Part shown: positions 1 to 6,511 of the stretch, in pieces
Position numbering within the stretch: position 1 is the stretch's first letter
How the letters are laid out: each line of letters starts with the position of its first letter
NCBI GenBank assembly: GCA_947057505.1
Contig: CAMSEM010000017.1
Coordinates: 1-18,280 of the forward strand
DNA: 18,280 nucleotides
Reading direction: 5' to 3'
Source of the DNA: an uncultured Clostridium sp.
GTDB taxonomy: Bacteria > Bacillota > Clostridia > TANB77 > CAG-508
The notes under the pieces: generated by a model
The model's database searches: none
Seen by the model: the letters and a program-made list of their open reading frames with translations, nothing else
What the model was told of the DNA's origin: nothing
Translations under genes and position numbers: made by a program

Positions 1-1
1 T

Positions 2-525
2 ACAGCATTAAATTTTATTAAAGAATTTCCACATGCAGAAATAGTAAGAGAAAAGCGAATTGATGCTTGGTACAATAATTTATACAAAACTAATGGGAGA
101 AATTTAAACTTTTATAAAAAGTTAGCAACAACAATAAAAACAGCTTCGATTAACTCTTATCCAGGAGTTAGCCAAAAACATGAAGACACAAAAAACTTTC
201 AAATATGGCTAAAATAGTACAAAATAATAACAATATCATAAATGAATTGAGAGATGAAATGATAGAAACAGCAAAACAATCACCATATTATGAAATAATC
301 AATTCATTTTATGGAATTGGAGAAATACTAACAGCAGAGATACTTGGAGAATTAGGAGATATAACGAGATTTAATAGTCCAAAAGAAATAATAGCATTCT
401 GTGGACTTGATCCAACAATAAAACAGTCTGGAAAAAGTATAAATGTGAAAGGAGCAATATCAAAAAGAGGAAATAAATATGCAAGATATATATCGTTTTC
501 GCTTGATTGCCATACAAAAAAATAA
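2..525 (+). pseudogene. IS110-family transposase remnant (5' cut, frameshifted, 3' truncated)
   Basis: The first frame (from base 2) reads TALNFIKEFPHAEIV and ends at a TAG at 215-217. The match then continues one frame back from base 205 (MAKIVQNNNNIINEL), so one base is missing near 200-204, probably an A of the CAAAATATG-type stretch; the repaired junction would read FQNMAK. The second part carries the C-terminal Transposase_20 pattern of IS110/IS116/IS902 enzymes: a helix-hairpin-helix stretch with FYGIGEILTAEILGELGD, then FNSPKEIIAFCGLDP and ISKRGNKYARY. These enzymes normally continue for tens of residues beyond this point, but here the frame ends in a short unrelated tail at 523-525. 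The gene is therefore broken in the middle and at its end. The N-terminal DEDD catalytic domain would lie mostly outside the window. The remnant abuts an IS30-type fragment, so this is a graveyard of mobile elements. Confidence 0.88.
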
Positions 526-540
526 TATAATAAATTTATA

Positions 541-572
541 AAAAAGAGCTTGACAAAAATTAGATAGTCAAG
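541..572 (-). terminator. Probable intrinsic terminator, minus strand
   Basis: CTTGAC (549-554) pairs with GTCAAG (567-572) around a 12-base loop. Read on the minus strand, the stem is followed by CTC and a run of T (complement of 541-547). It overlaps the end of the IS30-type remnant. Confidence 0.45.
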
Positions 573-655
573 TTTAATGGCATATTTTGATTTAAAGTTT
601 GTTCAATATAATTTCTATCTTCTAAAGTCAAATGTTTTTGATTTGGATTTTTCAT
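560..655 (-). pseudogene. IS30-family transposase, N-terminal remnant
   Basis: On the minus strand, an ATG at 655-653 follows an AGGAGG ribosome binding site with good spacing. It encodes 31 residues beginning MKNPNQKHLTLEDRNYIEQ and continuing TLNQNMP. This is the usual opening of IS30-type transposases, just before the helix-turn-helix. After MP the similarity is lost (LNLTI, stop), so only about the first 26 codons survive. Everything with the catalytic DDE domain is gone, probably by deletion or by recombination with the neighbouring IS110 remnant. The intact ribosome binding site means a short peptide could still be made. The assignment rests on the short N-terminal motif only. Confidence 0.65.
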
Positions 656-937
656 GATAATACCTCCTTGAACCCAAGTAAAGTATTTCATATAACTATA
701 TCATGAAAATATTCCAAAACTAAATTCCAGTTAGTCTTTCAGTAGAATTTACTTTTAAATTTAAGGGTCAAAGAAATAAATATCATACTTACTTTAAATT
801 TTACATAATGCATGATATAAAATTATAAGTTGTATAATACAATTAATAATTTTTGCAAGTTTATATATCAAAATAAAAACTAATAGCATAAATTAAAAAA
901 TATATAAGAGACAAAGAGATATAAAAGGTGAATAAAA
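656..937. other. AT-rich intergenic stretch
   Basis: Apart from the AGGAGG ribosome binding site of the IS30 remnant (about 662-668, minus strand) and a GGTG ribosome binding site just before 938, I see no gene and no convincing structure. A TATAAT-like box lies near 832-838 but lacks a good -35 partner. Confidence 0.5.
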
Positions 938-1270
938 ATGATAAAACGAGAAGAAATATTTAAACATATCAAAGAAAAATATGATGTAAGTCCTGAACAT
1001 CTATGGGAAGATACACCCGATGCAGCAATCTTTAGACATTATAACAATAGAAAATGGTTTGCTTTAATAATGAATGTAAAAGGGGAAGAATTTCTTAATG
1101 TAAAAACAGAGCCAAATTATTCAGACTTGTTAAGAAATTCTTATGATTATATAATTCCAGCATATCATATGAATAAAGAACATTGGAATACAATTATTAT
1201 TAGCAAAGATGTAAAAGAAGATTTAGTTTATGAACTAGTAAATCAAAGTTATGACCTAACAAAAAAATAA
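938..1270 (+). CDS. MmcQ/YjbR-like family protein
   Basis: The 110-residue product has the size and layout of MmcQ/YjbR proteins, a family with a cyclic alpha-beta (CyaY-like) fold often labelled DNA-binding although its role is unclear. Visible family features are the N-terminal helix (IFKHIKEKYDVSPEHLW), a PDAAIFRHYNNRKWFALIMNV strand pair, the lysine-rich VKTEPNYSDLLR region, and the closing YHMNKEHWNTIII and helix segments (ELVNQSYDLT). The ATG follows AAAAGGTGAATAAAA, a plausible ribosome binding site. It appears to stand alone: 108 bases separate it from the next gene and no clear terminator is seen. The family assignment is good. A cellular function cannot be given from sequence. Confidence 0.85.
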   Translation: MIKREEIFKHIKEKYDVSPEHLWEDTPDAAIFRHYNNRKWFALIMNVKGEEFLNVKTEPNYSDLLRNSYDYIIPAYHMNKEHWNTIIISKDVKEDLVYELVNQSYDLTKK

Positions 1271-1378
1271 TAAAATGATATACAAGTTACTAAAATAATT
1301 CTATTGAAATCAAACATAAAACATGATATATAAATACCAGTTAAATTATTCAAAAAATCTAAAAGGAGAAAAAAACAA

Positions 1379-1744
1379 ATGGAAAATATCTTAATAGAAT
1401 ACCCAAAATGTTCTACTTGTAAAAAAGCAAAGAAATGGTTAGAAGAAAATAATGTACAATTTATCCAAAGAAATATTGTTACTCAAACACCAACCACACA
1501 AGAACTAGAAAAATGGATACAGCAAAGTAATCAAAATATAAAAAAATGGTTCAATACAAGTGGATTAAAATATAAAGAGCTAAATTTAAAAGAAAAATTA
1601 CCTCAAATGAGCTATCAAGAAAAAGTAGAACTATTAGCAAGTGATGGAATGCTTATAAAAAGGCCATTATTTATTTCAAGTAAAACAATACTAATAGGTT
1701 TTAAAGAAGCAGACTGGGAGAAATATAATAGAGAAACTAATTAA
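1379..1744 (+). CDS. ArsC/Spx-family thioredoxin-fold protein
   Basis: The 121-residue protein begins with a thioredoxin-like strand followed by a CSTC motif (Cys11 and Cys14) and KKAKKWLEENNV, the signature of the ArsC/Spx/YffB superfamily. The second conserved block (LASDGMLIKRPLFIS) supplies the Arg-Pro pair with the cis-proline next to the active site. The C-terminal IGFKEADWEKY matches family members. Spx members regulate RNA polymerase under thiol stress. ArsC-like members are reductases, and many Firmicute paralogues of this length are annotated only as arsenate reductase family. No arsenic operon genes are nearby, so arsenate reduction is not supported by context. The start is set by AAAAGGAGAAAAAACAA upstream. 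The CXXC arrangement fits the Spx-like Firmicute branch, but I cannot separate the two by eye. Confidence 0.87.
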   Translation: MENILIEYPKCSTCKKAKKWLEENNVQFIQRNIVTQTPTTQELEKWIQQSNQNIKKWFNTSGLKYKELNLKEKLPQMSYQEKVELLASDGMLIKRPLFISSKTILIGFKEADWEKYNRETN

Positions 1745-1818
1745 TTTCTACAATGATAAATACAATGGAATATGTCAAAAAAAGTCGAATCATGTCATAA
1801 AATATTAAATTTTACCTA

Positions 1819-1847
1819 TTGATTTTTCCTGCGTTTTATAATATACT
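1819..1847 (+). promoter_or_regulatory. SigA-type promoter for the 1879 gene
   Basis: TTGATT (1819-1824) and TATACT (1842-1847) are separated by 17 bases, and the downstream gene starts 31 bases later with a strong AAAGGAGGAGGT ribosome binding site. Confidence 0.65.
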
Positions 1848-1878
1848 CTTTTTATAAAAAATAAAAGGAGGAGGTATA

Positions 1879-2556
1879 ATGGAGCAAACAAAGAAAAATG
1901 GTTTTGGAACAGCAAGTTTGGTATTAGGAATTATTGCTATTTGTTTTTCATTTATTCCTATCATTAGCTATGTTTCATTTATTTTAGGAATATTAGCAAT
2001 CATATTTTCAATTATGTCATTATCAAAAAAAGCTAGCAAAGGGGTAGCTATTGCTGGATTAATTTTAGCAATAATTGCTGTTTATATGGCTTATACCATG
2101 CATAAAGGATTAGAAACAGCAGTAAATGAAGTAGGAAGTGCAATTGAAAATATTGCAAAAGAAGAAAAAGTTGAATGTAACCAAGGAGAAGAAGGAATTT
2201 TAGGCGATGGAGCAATTACTGTTACAAATGTAAAAAGAACACAAGGAAATGAATGGAGTAAGCCAAAATCTGGAAATGAATTTGTAACTATAACAGTTAA
2301 TATTGAAAATAAAGGAAAAGAAAAATTAGACTATAATCCATTATATTTCAAACTACAAAATTCTCAAGGGCAACAAGAAGGAATGACATTTACAACAATC
2401 AACCAAGATACAGAATTGTCATCAGGTGAATTAATTCCAGGAGGAAAAGTTTCAGGAACAATTACTTTTGAAACGAAAAAAGGCGATAATAATTTAGCAT
2501 TAATATATAATAATAGCTTTTTGAGTTCAAAAGAACTTAAAATTAACTTAAAATAA
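1879..2556 (+). CDS. Membrane protein with DUF4190 and DUF4352 domains
   Basis: The 225-residue protein starts with a DUF4190-type region (about residues 9-75): glycine-rich GFGTASLVLGIIAICFSF, a second hydrophobic stretch, SKKASKGVAIAGLILAIIA and a third stretch. This predicts membrane anchoring with the C-terminus outside. Residues about 100-220 form a DUF4352 (telokin-like, beta-sandwich) domain with the typical pattern ITVTNVKRT, then FVTITVNIENKGKE, NPLYFKLQNSQG, and a late PGGKVSGTITFE strand. DUF4352 proteins are usually surface-exposed and of unknown role, sometimes linked to envelope or antimicrobial stress. The gene has its own promoter and a strong ribosome binding site. The following zinc-ribbon/Ltp gene starts 15 bases downstream, so the two are probably one operon. 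There is no lipobox and no enzyme motif. Confidence 0.85.
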   Translation: MEQTKKNGFGTASLVLGIIAICFSFIPIISYVSFILGILAIIFSIMSLSKKASKGVAIAGLILAIIAVYMAYTMHKGLETAVNEVGSAIENIAKEEKVECNQGEEGILGDGAITVTNVKRTQGNEWSKPKSGNEFVTITVNIENKGKEKLDYNPLYFKLQNSQGQQEGMTFTTINQDTELSSGELIPGGKVSGTITFETKKGDNNLALIYNNSFLSSKELKINLK

Positions 2557-2570
2557 AAGGATAATATATT

Positions 2571-3329
2571 ATGTTTTGTAATAAATGTGGAAAACAAATC
2601 GATGAAGATGCAAAGTTTTGTAATTATTGTGGAGTAGTAATCAATAATCAACAACCCAATATAAAGTTAAATGTAGATAATAATCAAAATCCTATTAAAA
2701 CGAAAAATAAAATTTATAAAAAGTGGTGGTTTTGGCTATTAGCAGTTGTTATAACTTTAAGCATACTATATAACACAATAAACACTGAAATGTTAAAAGA
2801 TAATCTTGAAGAATATAAAAAATTAGAAGTAACAGTTATTGATTTAAGTACTATGTCAAAAGAGGATATTCAAAATTGGTTTGATAATAACCAAATTAAT
2901 GGAAGTATAGTAGAAGAATATTCTAATAGTGTACAAAAAGGAAAATTTGTTAGCCAAAGTGTAAAGGCCAATACAATAATTCATAAAGGCGATAGAATCA
3001 ATGTTATTTATTCTTTAGGTAAAGAACCAAGTAAAGAAGAAAAAAATGCTTTAAAAAAAGCCCAATCTTATTCAAAAACTATGCATATGTCTAAAAAGGC
3101 AATTTTTAATCAACTAACATCATCAGTAGAAGGATTTTCTAAGGAATCTGCACAATATGCAATAGATAATATTGATGCAGATTGGAATAAAAATGCATTA
3201 GAAAAAGCCAAATCATATCAAGAAACAATGAGTATGTCTAAAAAGGCTATTTACAACCAACTAACATCAGAAGTAGAAGCTTTTACTGAAAGTGAAGCAC
3301 AATATGCAATAGATAATTTAGAAGACTAA
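2571..3329 (+). CDS. Zinc-ribbon / membrane anchor / PASTA / double Ltp-domain protein
   Basis: The 252-residue protein has a mixed architecture. Residues 3-20 are a zinc ribbon (CNKC...CNYC). Residues about 52-68 are one hydrophobic membrane segment after a basic stretch. Residues about 83-150 look like a PASTA domain (EEYSNSVQKGKFVSQSV, then NTIIHKGDRINVIYSLGK). Residues about 158-204 and 205-252 are two copies of the Ltp domain (host cell surface-exposed lipoprotein, PF07553 type), each with ALxKAxSYxxTMxMSKKAIxNQLTS and AQYAIDN. Ltp repeats are best known from the Streptococcus thermophilus phage TP-J34 lipoprotein, which blocks DNA entry of superinfecting phages, but they are also frequent in chromosomal envelope proteins. 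Here a membrane helix replaces the usual lipobox. The gene lies just before the phage repressor but on the other side of two terminators. A role in envelope sensing or phage exclusion is inference. Confidence 0.82.
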   Translation: MFCNKCGKQIDEDAKFCNYCGVVINNQQPNIKLNVDNNQNPIKTKNKIYKKWWFWLLAVVITLSILYNTINTEMLKDNLEEYKKLEVTVIDLSTMSKEDIQNWFDNNQINGSIVEEYSNSVQKGKFVSQSVKANTIIHKGDRINVIYSLGKEPSKEEKNALKKAQSYSKTMHMSKKAIFNQLTSSVEGFSKESAQYAIDNIDADWNKNALEKAKSYQETMSMSKKAIYNQLTSEVEAFTESEAQYAIDNLED

Positions 3330-3382
3330 AAGAGCTTATAAAAATATACTAAACACAAGAAATATTTTTTTGAGGACTATTC

Positions 3383-3430
3383 TAAAATGTACCATTTGTC
3401 AAGAATATTTATAAAAGAGCGTACATTTTA
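3383..3430. repeat. 10-bp inverted repeat TAAAATGTAC / GTACATTTTA
   Basis: Perfect arms at 3383-3392 and 3421-3430 are separated by 28 bases, 54 bases after the Ltp gene stop. No T run follows, so it is not a simple terminator. It may be an operator or part of the 3' untranslated RNA. Confidence 0.5.
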
Positions 3431-3461
3431 ATTCTAGTAGCCCTCACTTTCATTAATCAAT

Positions 3462-3500
3462 AAAAAATTCCAGAGACTCTTCACTGGAATTTTTTATTTT
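3462..3500 (+). terminator. Intrinsic terminator (bidirectional)
   Basis: A 12-bp perfect stem (AAAAAATTCCAG at 3462-3473 with CTGGAATTTTTT at 3484-3495) encloses a 10-base loop, with T-rich sequence on the 3' side and A-rich sequence on the 5' side. It would stop the 1879-3329 operon and also the minus-strand repressor transcript. Confidence 0.85.
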
Positions 3501-3526
3501 AGGTGGCTTTTAGGGCACCTTTTTGT
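3501..3526 (+). terminator. Second short terminator-like hairpin
   Basis: AGGTG (3501-3505) pairs with CACCT (3516-3520), followed by TTTTTG. It lies directly after the stronger hairpin, forming a tandem pair that insulates the host operon from the phage block. Confidence 0.5.
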
Positions 3527-3570
3527 ATTAAAAATACTTATTTTAAAATAACACACATTAGAAGAATCTT

Positions 3571-4231
3571 CTATGAATTAATCTCTATTTTTCCCATATA
3601 CTCTCCAACTATTTGTATGTTAGAATCCTTAGTATAAACTTCTGTATTAAATTTATCATCACTACTCATAGCCTCTAAAATAATAAGCTCTCCTTGTCTA
3701 GAAAATTTTCTAAGAACTACTTGTTTAGAATTTATAACAACAACTGCTATTTGACCATCTTTTACAGTATCAACCTTATGAATAAAAGCAAAAGCACCAT
3801 CTCTTATTACTTTATTCATAGAATGACCGAGTAACATGTAAAAAGTAGTATTCTTCAGGATGAATAATATTCAAAAGCTCTGGAACAATAGGAATTCTTC
3901 CATCTATGCATTTTTCAGTCCAAGTAGAAAGCTGTGTATTAATTTGACTGTATACAGGACACATGTAATATTGCTTTAAACTGTCATCAATAGAGCCACT
4001 TCTTATATGTCCACACACTCTCATCAATTCTTCATAAGTAGTAATGCCATTGGAGCTTTTGGCTATTTTTTCCAAAATTACTGGAGAAGGAGCATTGGAG
4101 TACATTAATCTTATTAATTTAGAAATATAGGCAGCAGTCACATCTGATTTTTCAGCCATTCGATTAATAGAACCATAGCTATTTTTTATTTGTACTAAAA
4201 TTTGTGAAAACCTTTCTTTGTCAAAATTCAT
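3571..4231 (-). CDS. CI/LexA-like S24 phage repressor, needs +1 shift at a CGG codon
   Basis: Read with one base skipped, this is a 219-residue repressor. Residues about 5-75 are a helix-turn-helix domain (SINRMAEKSDVTAAYISKLI). Residues about 91-215 are an S24 peptidase-like domain with FLHVTGHSMNKVIRDG, where Ser137 is the expected nucleophile. Frame zero reads ACT CGG TCA at the shift and stops 15 bases later; skipping C at 3829 gives ACT GGT CAT. The position of the catalytic lysine (TVK or TLK in LexA/CI relatives) reads VVLRKF, so Arg174 stands where Lys is expected. No Ala-Gly or Cys-Gly pair lies between residues 75 and 134, where self-cleavage would occur. The start at 4231 has GGAG upstream; a longer reading frame from 4342 would run through the promoter region. 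It is transcribed divergently from the Cro-like gene. Confidence 0.85.
3827..3829 (-). other. In-frame CGG codon at +1 frameshift site (repressor)
   Basis: Minus-strand codons read CAT GTT ACT CGG TCA TTC. Skipping the C gives ACT GGT CAT TCT ATG AAT (T-G-H-S-M-N), restoring the S24 serine motif. Confidence 0.8.
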
Positions 4232-4242
4232 TGATATATCAA
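4231..4242. promoter_or_regulatory. 12-bp palindrome TTGATATATCAA at repressor start
   Basis: A perfect palindrome sits between the ribosome binding site and the ATG of the repressor (its first base overlaps the start codon). It could be an operator or an RNA hairpin affecting initiation. Confidence 0.4.
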
Positions 4243-4258
4243 CTCCTATCGTAAGTTT

Positions 4259-4288
4259 AGTATAGCATAACTTATTAATTGCAGTCAA
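4259..4288 (-). promoter_or_regulatory. Leftward promoter for the repressor
   Basis: On the minus strand, TTGACT (4288-4283) and TATACT (4264-4259) are 18 bases apart, and the repressor ATG follows about 28 bases later. Confidence 0.65.
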
Positions 4289-4310
4289 TATTTTTAAGAA
4301 ATATATTGAC
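4284..4310. promoter_or_regulatory. Symmetric operator candidate joining both -35 boxes
   Basis: GTCAATAT (4284-4291) and ATATTGAC (4303-4310) are perfect inverted arms. Each arm contains the TTGAC of one of the two divergent promoters. A dimeric repressor bound here would cover both -35 boxes at once, which is the logic of a CI/Cro switch. Confidence 0.6.
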
Positions 4311-4334
4311 AAGAACACAGAAAAAAGATATATT
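4306..4334 (+). promoter_or_regulatory. Rightward early promoter
   Basis: A consensus TTGACA (4306-4311) and TATATT (4329-4334) with a 17-base spacer drive the Cro-like gene. TTAACGACAAAAAGCGATAA at 4333-4352, just downstream, contains two related half-sites (TTAACG and, inverted, TTATCG). Confidence 0.75.
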
Positions 4335-4375
4335 AACAACAATTAACGACAAAAAGCGATAATAAGGAGAAGAAA

Positions 4376-4636
4376 ATGGAATTAAATAGAGAAAAATTCG
4401 AACAACTCTTTTATGATAAATTCAATGCTAGTTATGCAGAAACTAGTAGACAGCTGGGAGTATCCCCAGTTCAAATATTTAGAATTATAAATAACAAAGG
4501 AAATGCAGGAGCAAAATTTTTAGGTAAGCTTATTACTTATTGTGATACACATAACTTAAATTTTAGAGAATATATTTTTTTACCTAAATCATTAACTGGA
4601 ATTAATAAAAATATTACTGGAAAGGAGGAAAAATAA
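4376..4636 (+). CDS. Cro-like helix-turn-helix protein
   Basis: The 86-residue protein has an N-terminal helix-turn-helix at about residues 18-45 (SYAETSRQLGVSPVQIFRII) followed by a short helical region (FLGKLITYCDTHNLNFREYI). Its place, first rightward gene opposite the S24 repressor and behind a near-consensus promoter, is that of a Cro/antirepressor-type regulator. An AAGGAG ribosome binding site lies 7-9 bases before the ATG. The last dozen residues are lysine- and glutamate-rich and overlap the ribosome binding site of the next gene. There is no match to a named regulator; the Cro role is inferred from position. Confidence 0.75.
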   Translation: MELNREKFEQLFYDKFNASYAETSRQLGVSPVQIFRIINNKGNAGAKFLGKLITYCDTHNLNFREYIFLPKSLTGINKNITGKEEK

Positions 4637-4638
4637 AA

Positions 4639-4881
4639 GTGCTTACAATTGTTTTAATAGTAACAATACCAAGTCTAATTATTGTTAATTACAAATTAAT
4701 AAACTTATTTAGAAAGCAGAATAAAAAGATAAAATTTCAATTGAATACGACACAAGAAAAAGTAATTAATTATGCTAAAAAGCTAAAAAGAATAGAAGAG
4801 ATTATTGTAGAAAAGGAAAAGAAAAATGAATTTGACACAATAACACTAATGCAAATAAAAAAGGAGTTATTTTCAAAATAG
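4639..4881 (+). CDS. Small membrane-anchored coiled-coil protein
   Basis: The 80-residue product starts with GTG, 12 bases after AGGAGG. Residues 1-17 are a single hydrophobic segment (MLTIVLIVTIPSLIIV), followed by a basic, charged helix of about 60 residues (KQNKKIKFQL, AKKLKRIEEIIVEKEKK) likely to form a coiled coil in the cytoplasm. It sits between the Cro-like gene and the late activator, where many Firmicute prophages carry small uncharacterised genes. I do not recognise a family and assign no function. Confidence 0.6.
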   Translation: MLTIVLIVTIPSLIIVNYKLINLFRKQNKKIKFQLNTTQEKVINYAKKLKRIEEIIVEKEKKNEFDTITLMQIKKELFSK

Positions 4882-4939
4882 CATAAATAAAAACTATCGC
4901 AAAATAACACCAAATTAATTTTAGAAAGTAGGTAAAAAT

Positions 4940-5416
4940 ATGACAAAAGACCAACTTATATTATTATTAAAAAAATACAAAGAAAATAAAGCTAAACTAA
5001 GATTAGAAATCAAAGAAAAAGAGAAAATGATAGAACAACTAAAAGATGTAGGACAAATCTACTTAAAATCAAATACAATAAAATTGAATGGTAACATAAA
5101 AAGCAAAAATAGCATTACTGATACAGTAGGCAATACTGTTAGTAATAGTATTGATAAAGAAAATAACATATATGTACAACTAGAATCATTAGAAAAAGAA
5201 ATCATACAACTTAATGATTTGATAGAGGAAGTAGATATTAGACTAGAAGCTCTACAATATAAAGAAAGAGAAATTCTAAAAGCGTATTATATAGATGGAT
5301 GTACTTATGAAGATATTGGTAATAGAGTATATCATCAACTATTTGGACAAATGCGAACTGCTAGAAATATACAAGATGTTGTTGAAAAAGCAATCAAAAA
5401 AATGCTAAAGATATAA
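4940..5416 (+). CDS. Sigma-70 region 4-like phage late transcription activator
   Basis: The 158-residue protein has a long charged N-terminal half with a coiled-coil look (about residues 1-40 and 75-100) and a C-terminal domain resembling sigma-70 region 4: LEALQYKEREILKAYYIDG, CTYEDIGNRV, then RTARNIQDVVEKAIKKML. This arrangement is typical of ArpU/RinA-type and related phage proteins that switch on late (structural) genes. It is the last gene before the tail operon, matching that role. The ribosome binding site is GAAAGTAGG. A TATCGCAAA motif like those beside the repressor lies about 45 bases upstream (near 4894-4902), so early repression may extend to it. The family assignment is by pattern and the target promoter is not proven. 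Confidence 0.72.
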   Translation: MTKDQLILLLKKYKENKAKLRLEIKEKEKMIEQLKDVGQIYLKSNTIKLNGNIKSKNSITDTVGNTVSNSIDKENNIYVQLESLEKEIIQLNDLIEEVDIRLEALQYKEREILKAYYIDGCTYEDIGNRVYHQLFGQMRTARNIQDVVEKAIKKMLKI

Positions 5417-5495
5417 ACTTCATAAAAGCTTCATAGATAATTCGTAGTTTTATTAATTATAATAAATTATAATTATAATAGTCACACAAGCAAGA

Positions 5496-5515
5496 TATTT
5501 TAATCGATTAAAATA
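5496..5515. promoter_or_regulatory. 20-bp perfect palindrome before the tail operon
   Basis: TATTTTAATCGATTAAAATA is self-complementary over all 20 bases. It lies 27 bases before the first tail gene, in an AT-rich 125-base spacer that also holds a repeated CTTCATA (near 5419 and 5430). It is a candidate binding site for the late activator or another dimeric regulator. No clear -35/-10 pair is visible, as expected for an activator-dependent promoter. Confidence 0.55.
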
Positions 5516-5541
5516 AATTATAAAAAAAAGGAAGGAGAATT

Positions 5542-5933
5542 ATGGAAAATGAAATGATAAAGAATTTTACAACAGAGCAATTAACAAAAATGATATATAG
5601 CAAATTAGAACCTTTAGAATATGAAATTACATTATCAAAACCAACAATGGAAAACGCATTTCCAATAATTGTTATTCTAACACCATTAGAAAGTATACAA
5701 AACGATACAATTCACAAATATTGGAAAAGAAATTTCAAACCACAATACAATGTTGGGCAAAAGAAAAATATGATGTCATGAAAATAATGGAAGAAATCAG
5801 TCAAATATTAACTAAAAGTAACTTTTTAAGGACAAGCACAAATTTAGATAAATTTGATGAAGCCACACAAAATTATAATATGGAAATGACATTTGAACTT
5901 AAATATAACGGATTAACTAATTCGTTTATATAA
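5542..5933 (+). pseudogene. Tail terminator/tail completion protein, one-base deletion
   Basis: The first frame (MENEMIKNFTTEQLTKMIY...) runs to a TGA at 5779-5781. A second frame from about 5727 continues with FQTTIQCWAKEKYDVMKIMEE, then TSTNLDKFDEATQNYNMEMTFEL. Putting back one A in the run at 5725-5728 joins them as W-K-K-K-F-Q and gives about 130 residues, the normal size for siphophage tail terminator proteins. The pattern also fits that family: a helix-strand N-terminus, a central IQCWA strand, an alternating helix, and a terminal beta strand with D-E-x-T-x-x-Y. It is the first gene of the tail operon and sits directly before the tail tube gene. Because a base is lost within an A tract, this is probable decay or a homopolymer sequencing error, unlike the CGG sites. 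Confidence 0.65.
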
Positions 5934-5958
5934 AAAAATTAAAAAGGAGGAATTGATT

Positions 5959-6405
5959 ATGGCAGGAGAAACACCAGACGTAAGCACTTTAACAAAAGTG
6001 TACTATTCAGAAACAAAATTAGGAGAAAGGACACAGGTAGCCTTTACAGAAGAAATACCAGCATTAGAAGAGGCGCCAGAGCAAATTACAGCAACAGTTT
6101 TAGACCTAGATTATGAAATTGCAAGACCAGGTATTAAAAAGGCAGGAACCATAGAAATACCAATTTTATTTACCCACACACAACACAAAAAATTAAGAGA
6201 GTTAAAAGGTAAAAATTTATATTGGTTCTTTGAATTACCTTCTAACACTGCAGAAACAGAGGGGAAACCATTAGTTAGAAGCTTACAAGGAAATTGTGTT
6301 TTAACAATGGATGCAATTACAGCAGGAGAATTCTTAAAAGACAAATTAACAATTTATAAAACAAGTGATGTAGAAGAAACTGATGGACTTGTAACAGCTG
6401 AATAA
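5959..6405 (+). CDS. Major tail (tube) protein
   Basis: The start is the ATG at 5959, preceded by AGGAGG with 8-base spacing; a TTG six bases earlier is less likely. The product is about 148 residues and begins AGETPDVSTLTKVYYSE. It shows the alternating short beta strands of siphophage tube proteins, with an EEIPALEEAPEQITATVLD segment, ARPGIKKAGTIEIPILFTH, YWFFELP, and a late LTMDAITAGEFLKDKLTIY strand before an acidic tail. Such proteins form stacked hexameric rings around the tape measure. Its place between tail terminator and chaperones, followed by a weak terminator, is standard and allows it to be made in excess over downstream proteins. Confidence 0.75.
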   Translation: MAGETPDVSTLTKVYYSETKLGERTQVAFTEEIPALEEAPEQITATVLDLDYEIARPGIKKAGTIEIPILFTHTQHKKLRELKGKNLYWFFELPSNTAETEGKPLVRSLQGNCVLTMDAITAGEFLKDKLTIYKTSDVEETDGLVTAE

Positions 6406-6465
6406 AACTACATAGCGCAAAAAAATTAAATTGTATATGGAAAAATTCCAATACAATAAAAAAAG

Positions 6466-6494
6466 GAGCAAGTCTAAAAAGCTTGCTCTATTTT
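6466..6494 (+). terminator. Attenuating terminator after the tail tube gene
   Basis: GAGCAAG (6466-6472) pairs with CTTGCTC (6482-6488) across a 9-base loop, followed by TATTTTAT. It would let part of the transcription through and lower expression of the genes downstream of the tube gene. Confidence 0.65.
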
Positions 6495-6511
6495 ATAAAG
6501 GAGAATAGGAA

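Noticed and set aside
4231..4376. LexA (SOS) box in the switch region
   Set aside because: No CGAAC-N4-GTTCG-type site is present.
200..5728. Including the IS110, tail terminator and tape measure breaks in the CGG frameshift class
   Set aside because: Those breaks need an added base in A/T runs, show no CGG and lie only in mobile genes; they look like decay or homopolymer errors.
5907..5912. CGG triplet in the tail terminator gene, with others at about 13469, 16673, 17326 and 17347
   Set aside because: These are out of frame (AAC GGA, TGC GGA, AGC GGC, TAC GGA, GCG GTA), so they are not CGG codons and do not contradict the CGG pattern.
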